Positions 8,322-20,300 of a stretch of DNA of 25,208 bases are shown piece by piece (the first letter of the stretch is position 1; the number at the start of each line of letters is the position of its first letter). The position numbers were made by a program, and so were the translations under genes. A model generated the notes under the pieces. That model searched no databases. It saw only the letters and a list, made by a program, of their open reading frames with translations, and had not been told where the DNA came from. Source of the stretch: a virus; the IMG/VR virus record IMGVR_UViG_3300044530_000012, positions 1 through 25,208 of that record; one strand, given 5' to 3'.

Positions 8322-11300
8322 TATCTTTTATATCCTGTTTCTTTATTTTGAGAATTAACACCATCTGCAATAGAAGGCATCATTTTATAAATCTCTGATT
8401 TAGTTTGTCTAGAGATGTCTCCAGTTATATTGAGATTTATTACTTGTTGACCTTTATTAGCGCCTGCTGTAGTTGTTACTGATTTAAAATTACTGGCTGT
8501 TGGAGTTGCCATTACTGGAGCAGCTGCGCCTACTACACCGCCTGTGGCAAATGTTGGCACTTGTCCACTATTGATTTGATGTAGCAAATCACGATGCTGA
8601 GAAACAGCTGATGCGCGTATTACGTATTCGCCACTAGATAACATAGCCGGTATAGAGTCAGATGTACTAGTGCCCGGCCCTGTAACCATACCGCCACTTG
8701 CCAAGAACAATCCACCGTTTTTAGCAAATGATAATCCAAGACTTGAACCTGAGAACATACTACCTAATGATGCATCACCTGCGGCACCTAATGGACTAGC
8801 TCCACTACTACTAAATAGACTTCCAAGCATACCGCCACCACCGAATAAGTTTCCGATTGCGGGGAATATTTTAGCTAATGGTCCAATCATTTTGAACAGT
8901 GGACCAAGTATCTTTGAAAGTATACCCATAATGCCACCTGCACCGCCACCTCCGCCACCGTCTGCCATAGACGCAGCTTGTGTACCAATGCTCATACCTG
9001 AGCTTGCAATAGACATAACACCTGCTAATGCGCCTAAGAAGTGATGCTCAACTTCGCCATTATTAATTCCATGTAACATAGGTAAGTTCTTTGCGGTGGC
9101 CGCAGCGTTAACAATGAATTCACCATTAGATAACATTGCTGGAATAGAATCTGAAGTTGCTGATCCTGCACCTCTAATCTGACCTCCTGTAGCGAAGCCA
9201 AGAGCTCCGAACATTTTAGAGAAGTCAAGGTTCTTAAACCAATCCATTATACCACCAAAGAATCCGCCACCTTCACCTGGAAGACCTATCTTATCAGCTA
9301 AAGGCGCTGGACCGCCACCCATAGTGCCTGCACCTGGTAATGGTGTTAACTCAGGTGTAGCACCATAACCACTCGTATCAGCAATACCTTGAGTAGTTGC
9401 ACTATCCATTCCTATTTGTCTAGAGAAATTAGTCATACCTTCAGGTATACCACCCGTTAAATTAGAATTAATTGCATTTGCACCATTGCCTAATCCTCCT
9501 GCACCACCACCTAATCCTCCTGCGGCTACTGCGGCTTCTAATGCTGTTGCAGCCGCTTCTAAGTGTTCTGCTGCTGCTAATAGTTTATCATTGGGATCTG
9601 TTTTAAATAAGTTTAATAAATTACCTAATGCGCCTGCAATATTTAGAGCTTTAGAAAAAGCAGGCGAACCGCCCATCATAGAGTTGACAGAAGACCCAAC
9701 ACCTATTGCACCGCCAATAACACCGCCTGAAGCTTTTCGAATGACTTTTCCATTATTAATTGATTCTAATAACGCCATATTTTCTTTAGCGTCTTTAGCA
9801 TTAATAACAAATTCGCCATTAGATAGCATAGCAGCTATAGAATCAGATGTACCAGTACCTGCACCTGTAATCTTACCGCCAGTAGCGGCCTTTACTGGAC
9901 CAACAAAATCGTCATTTGAACTTACATTAGTTCCATTGGCTGCTCCCGAATCACCTGGATTACCTCCAAATAAGCTCATAAGGCCCGTTATTCCAGCGGA
10001 AATCAATTTAAAAAGGCCTGTTATAGGCAACATTATAGCTCCCCAAAGACCGCCAATTTCACCTTCTTTTGGTGCAGCAGTTCCGATCATTTTTGCAAAA
10101 GTTCCATTAGCACCAAAGAGACCAGTATCACCCCATAACCAAGAAAACATTCCATCTGTCTTATTTGCAATTACATCTTGCATTCCTTTGCCACCATCAT
10201 CAGCCCAAGGGTTTCCTCCTGCCGATTTTGTAGAAGACGCTAATTCAGTTCTTGATTTTTGAGTGAAAAGATCACTGAGAAAATTAGATGTTTTATCAGA
10301 TTTGCTATCAAAAAGTCCCGCATCAAATGGATCAAACTTTTTACCAGAGTTGCCAAATAGGTTATTAATACCCCCAATATCTTTATCGCCAAACCCTGCG
10401 CCTTTCAATGCATCTTGACTAATACCATTCTTTAGCAAATAGCCAGCACCTAGGACACCTGCACCGCCTGCAAGCCATGGAAATGCACTCGATAACATAT
10501 CCCCAATACCACCACCACTAGCTGCTTTCGCTGCAGTACCTACTGCCCCGCCTACACCACCGCCAGCAAATTTATTAACAGCATCAGCAAAGATTTTAGC
10601 GGCAGACATTTGAATTTCTTCAGGTGACATATTAGCAGTTTCATCAGAACTAGTCATACCATTCCACCAACTACTAATTCCGCCAGTGAATTTATCCCAA
10701 GTCATATTACCTGTGAAGATATCTTTAACACCAGAACCAATACCGCTAAACATAGATGAGATGCCTTTACCTGCATTATTAAATGCTTTAGACAGTGGAC
10801 CGCCCTTGCCTAGGCCAATAGTATTAGTAAATGAATCAGTAAACATATTAACTACTTGATCTTTAATACCAACCATTAATTTGCTACCAAAAGTACCAAG
10901 TACAGACTTACCTTCATCTTTATTTTGGTTTAATAAACCTTTGAATGCATCTTTAAATGTTGATGTAATGCTGTCTGAGAACGCCTTACCAGCGTCTCGT
11001 GCAGCATTGGCAGCGTCAGTTACAGAATCTCCAAGGTCTTTTGTAGCGTCATCAAGGTCTTTCAACTTCTTAGTTGTGTCAACAGTAGATTCACCAGCTT
11101 GTTGTTCAGCAGCTAATTTATTTTTTAAATCAACTCGTAGTATAGACATTGCCATTAGTGTTGATTTCTGAGCAGCTGACATTGTATCAACTACATCACT
11201 ACTAAGGCCACTAAACTTACCGAGTACAGCACTAACATTTTTACCTGCACCTTTAGAATATGCTATAAAATTTGTCATCTCATTTGCAGGATTATTTGCA

Positions 11301-14300
11301 GCAAGACCTTCTAAATAAGCTGTCTTAGTTGCCACTGCGTTATTCAATGCTTTTACATATTCTTCAATAGGTTGGTTATTATTGGCCGCCTGATTTAATT
11401 TATCAGTTTGTCCAGCAATAGTTGTTGTTAATCCTGATATAAATTCAATAGACGATGCATCAAGTTTATTAGCAATATCTTTGTCTAATGAACCAAATTG
11501 AACTAACGTCTCTCTAGTCCCTGTGCCATAATAATCTTGAATTTCTTTTAATTTACTCATCTGGGTATCTACACTAGCTGTTATAGCACGCGTTTGTAGA
11601 TCAATATCTTTTATAGCCCCTGCAACACTTTGATTAGATACTGCTTCGCTAGAAGCAACAAAGGTTGGCGGTTTTACTGCGGGTTGCATGACAGCTGCCT
11701 TCCCTTTTAATCCTAATAAACTACCTACATTTCCTGCCCATGTTTTAGATTTACCTGCGTATCCTGCATCTTGTAAATCTTGTAAGAATTGTAGCGAATC
11801 TCTAACATGTGTCAATGCAATTTTATATCTGGGATTTCTTTTTAAAAATTCTGGAAAATCATTAATGCTTTGCATTTGACTTGAATAAGCTTTAAAATAA
11901 CCACCGTCATCAGCAGGTCTTGCGGAAACATCGCCCTTCCAACCTTTTTCGGCTTTAATATTAAATAAATTATTAGTACTTCCGCCACCCATTGCTGATC
12001 TAATTTTTAACTGATGTCCCGTTTCCCAATCAGAAATTGCTTTCATTACTTCGGGAGCTAACCCAATAGAAGCTGCAGCTGATGACATTGTTTCTGTCAA
12101 AGACTGTTTAGATATCTTATCCCATCGCGCTGTGGTGTTAGTTGACGGAGGCTCAACTTTAACGTTTCCTGATGCTGTAACTTCTGAATTGCCAGTTTTA
12201 CCTTTGCCAGCTAAGCTATCAATTTTAGCACCTAAATTATCTAATGATGTGATTAGATTATTAGTAGCTTCAATATTTCTATCAATAGGTGTTTGTAAAA
12301 CTTTATCAAGATCTTTACCAAAAGCATTCTTTAGCTCAGCTAATACGGCTGGTGCGTTAGTTCTATCAAACTTATTAATAATAGTCTTTTGAGCATCTGT
12401 CAATCCTGACATCATTGCAATGCGTTTTAGCATTGAAAGGTCACTAGCTTCAGACGCAAGATCACGACCACTGTTAGGCATTGATGCTAATCTATACGCA
12501 CTAATGTTGAGATCTGGTAAACCACCTTTAACCTTATCTAAAGACGCTTGAATACCGTCAGTGAAAGAATCTTCAACACTATTAGCAAGATCTTTAAAGA
12601 ATGTGATAAATGCACCAACACGTTCTATTTCTTTTAATTTGCCAAAGATTTTCTTAGCTTCATCTGTGAAAGTATTACCGCTTTGCGACAACGCTTCGTC
12701 TAATGCAATCTTAAATTGTTGAGCAGCACCAATTAATCCTGAAACCATTGCGTCAGGCATTTTAGATAAGTCTTTATCTGTAATATCAGTTTTAAATATA
12801 TCTCTTACTGCACCTGTTTTAGAAGTAATATCTTCAAAAGACATTTTAAGAATATCTAATTGTCTTTCAGCAGCTTTAATATTATTCTTAATAGTTGTGA
12901 ATAATACAGGATCTTCTGTAGAAGCTAATTGCTCTTTAAATGAAGCTATTGTAGCATTGATTCCAAAGATTTCTAAAAGCTTATCTGAAGTCACGTACTT
13001 CTTTCCAAACATTTCAGATGCAGCAGATAGTTTACTGCTACTTAATGATGAAGCTCTGCTTAAAGATGATAATCCAGAAGTCTTAAGGCCTTGCTTTCTT
13101 AGTTCTTCTATTTGCTTATATTTTTCAATTTGCTTATCTAGATTAGCAGGGTCTTTTGCTAACACAGTAATTTCTTTTTCAAGATTAGCAATGTCTAAAG
13201 AAGCTTTTCTTATAGCATCTAATTGCTCTGGTTGAATTAAAACTAATTCTTTATCTGATAAATCAGTAATAAATTTTCCAACCATATCTCTGACAGGTGT
13301 TAATTCTACTGATTTAATTGAATCTAATAATTGTTCAGATTGTTGATTTAATTCAGCTAGTTTTGTACCATTATCTTTAAATATTTCTTTTTGCAAATTC
13401 AATCTAGCTAGTTCAAGTCCAACACTTTTAACTCTATCTGCACTATAGCCTGCATATTCAGCAGCATTTTTATTAATAGCAGCAGATACTAGAGCTTCTT
13501 CTGCCAAAGCTGTAGCAATATTAGGATCTGTTGCAGCAGCTTTCATTAAATTACTTAGAATATTTATTCTACTATCTATTAAACTGCTTATAGGCGTATC
13601 TTTAGCTTCTAATATTTCATTGCGATATTTGACAGCATTTTTATATTCTTCAAGTATTTTCTTAGCTTGGTCACTGCCAGAAACTTGACTTAAAATACTA
13701 GGTTGTTCAGGAATTTCAGGAGTAGGTAATGTTGATAATTTAGCTGTTAATTTAATATCTCTTAATTTATCTACACTATCCTTAAGAACTGTTTCAGGCA
13801 ATTTTTCAAAAGCTTTAGGTATTGAATATCCAGCTTCTTCTGTAAAACTTTTTAATGATGTTCCAAGAGATTCACTCAACACTGTATTACGATCTACTAA
13901 CGCTTGTTCATAACCTTTTAAAGATTGCATTGAAATCTTTAAATTTAAACGAACTGTAGTATCGTCAGTCTCTTTAGACTGTTGGTCAAGACGTTTAATT
14001 GCAGCTGACATACTGTCTATGTTAGTTGCAAAGTCTTTACTATACACGAAGAAATCAGGATCAATCTTAACACCGACATCTTTTGCTGCAGTTATAGTGT
14101 TATTATATTGTCTTTGAGAATCAGATGCTTTTTGCATTTGATTAATATACGCTTGTCTTGCATCATCTAATCTATTTAGTTCACTTACAATTTTAGTAAT
14201 ACTTTCTTTGGTCTCAGTTAAACGCTTAGTTGTGAATTCAGAAGAACGCATTGTGCCGCCCATAAATGTCTGGGATTGCTGCACGCGTTGAGTATACTCA

Positions 14301-17300
14301 GGAGCTAATTTATGTAATTGCACAAGATAATTACTAATAGATTCATCAAATGGGCCAGTCATTGCTGAACTATTTTTAGTAAAGTCTTGTTTAATACGCT
14401 CTAGAGTTGCTTGTAAACTACTTCGACCTTCACCGACATCTACTTTTAATTTTAAATCCTCTGTAAGATTTCCTGAACCATATATATTAGTGTATTTACC
14501 AGCCATTGAACTTCTAGAATTAAATACATCTTTAGCAATTTCAGTTTTACTTCTTGGATCATAAGAGAGCATTTTCTGAATTTCAGGGATACCGGCTTGG
14601 ATGTTAAACTTAGAACCAGCAAGAGCACGCTTAGACCATTTCTCTACGACATTTTCGTAGTCTAGCATATCAGCTCTGGCTTTGGCTATTTTTTCTGCAT
14701 CACCTTCAATAGATACTTTCTTAAATTCTTCAATACTATCTGACAATTTAGATATAGCATTGTTTAAACCATCTTTGACATCTGAAGATATTAGGTCGTA
14801 GTTTACTTTTGACAAATCATAATTAACAGAAACACCAGCAGTTGTTAATTCTGCCATTTGTTTATTAGTTAATCCAGTTTGAGTATTTTTAGCTTCTGGT
14901 GTCATTCCAAATAATGTTTTCAGCTTATACATTATACCGTCTAAAATATCAGACCATTTTTGAGATAAATCAATAAAGCCAAAATAATGTGCTAGTGCTG
15001 CGGAAATACCAAGAGCTAGTGCGGCCCACCATCCTAGTAGTAGTCTAGAGATTGATGAAGCTGCTACTGCCTCGGCTAATCCACGAATCATTTTAGTACC
15101 AACAATCATACCAATAGTTGTACCAAGAAATTCTAATTCAGGCTTATGTAACAATGTATCTGTAATAAATCCACCACCAAAATAACCAGCCAAAGCACCA
15201 AGACCGCCTATTAATGTTGGAACTAATGCACCTAATAAAGCTGTAGGTAAGGTAAATATACTTGTAAATCCGCGATTAATAATAGCACGTAGCGAAAGAA
15301 TCATTGTACCGGCATATACAGCAAATTGTAATGTTTTGCTTGTAAGAGCATCTCCGAATGCTGTTATAAAGCCTTCACCAGAGTCTTGACCTGCTTTTGT
15401 AAAGTAATTAACAAATGTTTCGTACCCAATTACGCCTAGTGATATCGTGATAAACGCCTTATTGCCTGAAAATGCCAATAAGAAGGATCTTAATGCAGTC
15501 CCAAAGCTTCTAAAATTAGAAAGTATTGCAGCAAAATCAAGTGTAAATAATGCCTTTAATACTCCATAAATTGCCATTACTACTGTTTTTGTAATAGAGT
15601 ATATGATATTATAAAAACCTTTTATAAAATTAAATATTTGTTCTCTATATTTAATAACGAGATCTACAATAACAGCTAGAAATCCTCCGAAGAATATTTT
15701 ACCAGCTTTTAGAATGCCAAGGAGATCTGTTGCACCTTCTGTCACTTCTGAAAATACCTCTTTGAGACCATCTAATGTATCTTGAGCTGCGCCTGTAAAT
15801 GCTTTCCATTCAGCTCTTGCAGAGTAAATAAAGCTACCTATGCTAACAATTGATATTCCAACACCAACGAGAGTACTAACAATTTCGTAAGTAGATGCTG
15901 CTCTGATTGCAGCAAGGAATCCGCCAACTGCAACTATTTCTCTTCCAAGATCTTTGTACATTAAAAACAATGAGCGTAAAATAGCTGCATCCATTGCTGC
16001 AAGAAATATCGTTACTTTAAAAGCTAGTGCTAATCCTACAAGAGATGCTCCAACAGCGAATATACCGCTGGCAAGTGGATGCAAACCTTCTTTCCAAAGA
16101 TTTACAAAAGCTTCTTTTAATGCTTCTGCTCCAGTAATAGAATGATCTAAACCTTTTGCTAACGGTTCAAATGTGCCTTTTATTAAAGGGGATCCTTCAT
16201 AGAATTTAGAGGTTATTTCAGACAATTTATCTAGGAAGGGCGATGTACCTTTTTCAGTTACCATTTCAGGTACTATTGCACCTTTACTGCTAAACTTACT
16301 CATGTCTAAGTACGTACTGCCCTGCTTAGAAGGTTTTAAATAAGCATCCTTAAGCTCATTAAAATTACTAATAGAGTTTTCGTAAATACCTTTAAACCCG
16401 TCAGTTACATTAGTCCACCACTGTCTCCATTGTCTATTATATTCTTGGAATTGACTTAATTTCTCAGGAGATGCATCGCTTGCAAAATTTATCTCATCAG
16501 AGTTTGCGGCTGCATACATATTAGTAGGAGACCAAATATCGTTATTAGCCAGAGAGTCTGATGTATCTTTAAGCTTTGTAAGATTATAGATTAAATATGT
16601 AATTGCAGAAGCCACTGCAAAAATACCTGCTGCTCGTAATGCCATTGGAGTAAACAAAGATTTTACAATAGTTACACCTACATCTTTTACAAATAATACT
16701 AATGCAGCTAACTTTGTTGTTAATTCTTCAATCCATCCGATTATTTTAATTGTAAAAACTTGTAAGGCAGTTGTACTAGATACTGACGGGCGTATAAGCC
16801 CCCATAATAAACCTGCTATTGTACTGCTATATGGCAATATTGCAATTGTCATTTCAGTTATTATAGGTATAATTACACTATTACGAATAAAAGCCGAAGC
16901 TTGGTTTCCAAAAATTGCAAATGCCGAAGCAAATGCTGTAAATATGGTATGTGCAAAAGGGCTATTTTTAAATACGACATCGAAAGCGCCAATCATATCT
17001 AGACCTAACGCTGCTATACCCAGCATCATTACACGTCTTTGAGGGCCAAACAATTCTCTAGATAGCATTGCAATCGGATTAGCTGCCCATGTGCTAGCAG
17101 ACGAACCCATTGCACCGCCAAAGAAAGATGCTAATGGCCCTGAAAGGGCTCTTATAGCGGCTATTTGAGTTCTAAACAAACCTAATGCACTCATAAGAGA
17201 TAGTAACTTACCGCCAAACAACCACATGCCCATTAAACCAAACGCAGTATTTAATCCCATTCCTTCTAACAGATTGAATATGCCTTTAACAAAACCGCCA

Positions 17301-20300
17301 AACGGAAATATACTTTCTAAAAAACCTTGCCCAAATCCGCCTAAAAATCCAAGAAGTTGTTTTAAAATGTTAGGAATATTTTTAATTAAAACTAATATTG
17401 CGCCCCCTACCATTGATCCTACAAAGCCGCCTATTTTAGTGCCAATAGATGAGCTAGGCGAATCTTCCCAAATCTTTTCAATACTTAACCATGCATTTAT
17501 TGCGGTAGCGCGTAAAGTATTCTTAATGAAATTTCCAATAGGCCCTTCTGGTATTAGTTTTTCAGCCAGTAATACGGCAAACGTACTGATAAAAGCTTTT
17601 GCAAATTGAGGTGCAGTATTTCCCATTGCATCTTCGATAGTTTTGCCAATATTAGCAGCGAATGTTTTTAACTCATTTACAGCACTTTTAAAACCTTCAC
17701 TATCAACCGCAATTTTAATTTCTGTTTTTGCGCTATCTAGCCATGATGCAACTACTTGGGTTGTTTCTTTTATTTTATCCTGAAATTCTTTGCTATTGAG
17801 AAATTTAAGACTTCCTGGTTCTTTTATAGTATCCCAAATATCTTTTACAGTTTCACCAAAAGAAATTGCCTTATCTTTTACATCAATAAAGAAGTCTTTG
17901 ACAATAGCAAATTTAGTTCCCATTCCTGAGAAATCAATTATAGCAATACCTGCTCTTAAGTCTGAAATAACTTGTTTAATAGCATTATATGCAATAGCAA
18001 AAGCATTAATTACACCTTTAGCAAATCCAATTATCTTAGAAAGTACAATGCCTGCAAGATCATTTACAGAGTCTTTAATAGCGGTAATTGTATCAGTCCA
18101 CCAAGAATTCCCAATGACCTTATCCCAGATTTCTCTAAAATGCCCAATTACTTTAAATGCAAAGTTTTCTATTTTGGATTCAACGGGCTCAAGCGCTCTT
18201 ACGGAATTTACTATGAAACCAAACATAGCTGCAAAAGGTTTACCAATTTCTGTTTTACCTAAAACACCTAAAAATCTTCCAAACAATGTTGTAAGATTAT
18301 TTACTATTTTTATAAAAGCAGTTTCTAGATTAGTAACACCATCCATATCAAATAATACTGCAAATTGTGGATCTAATTCATCTTTTAAATTCTTAATCAA
18401 TTTTAATAATGAATTGCCTTTTATTTTCACACTGGCTAGTTTATCTGATAATAAACCCTTAATATCTAAATTATTGAAAATATCTTTAAAGTCTTTTTTT
18501 AAATTTCTAGCCGAATCTGCAACATTTATTTTTAATCCGAATTTATTAGTTACGTTTTCAATTTCTTTATTCAATAAAGACAAATCTTCTACTACTTGAG
18601 ATTTTAAACTTTCAAAAGCAGCTTTAAACCACATACTCCATAAGGAGGGCTTCATATTACTTTTAAGACTAGTAGATACGTTATCTCCAAAATTTTGAAG
18701 TATATTAGAATTTTTAACAAATTCTTTAATTGTAGAATATAAAGATTTAATTTTACCAGAAATATAATTATAGCCAGCAGTGAACAAATTAGCATTTAAC
18801 GAAATATTTATAAGGTTGCCTGCGCTACCGATTGCACTAATAGCCGCTAATAGCGCTTTTAATGGAGGAAAGATTACAGCTAATATTGTTGTAAATATAT
18901 TATCTAATGAACCTATTTTTGTAGCAATTTTTGCTATTGAATTTATTATCTCTTCACCAAATACTTTTCTTAATACGTTACCTAATAATGTTAAAGGTTT
19001 TGTAATAAAATCAAATTCAGTAAACACTAGATTGCTACCAAGTGTTTTGAACATGTTTATGATTGGTAATAAAGTTCTATTTATTATCAAATCCTTAAGG
19101 CTTGTAAAACCAGGAATAAATGAACTAAGATCAATACCATAATTAGCGATTGCTTGTCCAAGCATGCTCATTAAAAATTCACCACCACTTTTAAATACTT
19201 CACCTAGCATTATAAATTTAGTAGTAAATTTCTTACCAATTTTTATTGCCCAACCTTCATACTCATCTATAGTCATTCCAAGCATACTTCCAAAAACTTC
19301 TGGAAGTAATTTTATTGAATTTAATACACCAGTAAATATATTACCCTGGTCAAATGCTTTTAACATTTTTCCAGTATTTTCTAAATTCAAGAATACACGT
19401 CTAATTACGCTAGTCGCTGCATACTCCATTTCATAGAACATATTAACTAAAAATTTGCCAATGCCTGATGCAGCTAATATTGTTTTAACCAATGCCATTG
19501 CTCTATTAAAGGCAAATACAAATGGGTAAAAAGCATCCGATAATCTTGAGGACCATTCTCTCCAAAATATACGCATGTTTGCCGCCATAATACTTATATT
19601 ATCGGCAAGTCGTGCTGCGCTATCTCCGGCTTTTAAAAATATAGCGCCTAATCCAGATGAAATACCAAAGCTTTTAGATATTTCGTTTAATAATATAGAA
19701 AAAGATTCTTTTGCTTTATCCATACCTTGCGCAAGTGTTGGTCCAATTAATTTGAACTTCGCTTCTATTGCGCTAGACTGAGATAGTAAGGCGTTGAAAA
19801 CAACTTCAGACGTTAAACGGCCTTGATTTGCCATTTCGCGTAGTGCACCTACTGACAACCCTAGTGAATCAGCAATCATCTGTGCCACAGGTAATGCTTG
19901 TTCCATAATAGAATTGAATTCTTCACCACGAAGAACACCAGCGCCTAATCCTTGACCTAGTTGCATCATTGCGGCTCTGAAGCCCTCTGTAGCACCACCT
20001 GCCACTGATCCTGCCATTTGAAGGGATTTTGCAGCTTTAGCTATAGATTCAGATGACACATTCATACTAGCTGTAGCAACACCTAGTTTAGAGAAGATTT
20101 CAGCAGTGCTGGCAAATGTAGATCGTGTATCATCTGCTACTTTCTTTAATTCTGTGTATGCGACTGCAAATTCTTTTGTAGCACCTGTAACTAATTTTAT
20201 GTTACTTTCTATGGATGTGAATGTAGAATCTACTTGTGTAAGTGCCGCAAGTGTACCACCTATTGACAAGGCTGCAGCTAATTTAGAAAAACCTGCAGTT

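Noticed and set aside
9034-9228. 64-codon minus-strand frame inside the tape measure gene
   Set aside because: It lies in another frame over tape measure repeat copy 2, lacks a ribosome site, and its sequence is an out-of-frame reading of that repeat.
9486-10262. 258-codon plus-strand frame opposite the tape measure gene
   Set aside because: It is Pro/Ala/Asn-rich as expected for the complement of Gly-rich tape measure codons, has no clear ribosome site, and no other gene is on the plus strand.
17790-18599. 269-codon plus-strand frame opposite the tape measure gene
   Set aside because: It has low-complexity Ile/Ser/Leu/Asn composition with no recognisable domain. The opposite strand encodes a continuous tape measure segment.
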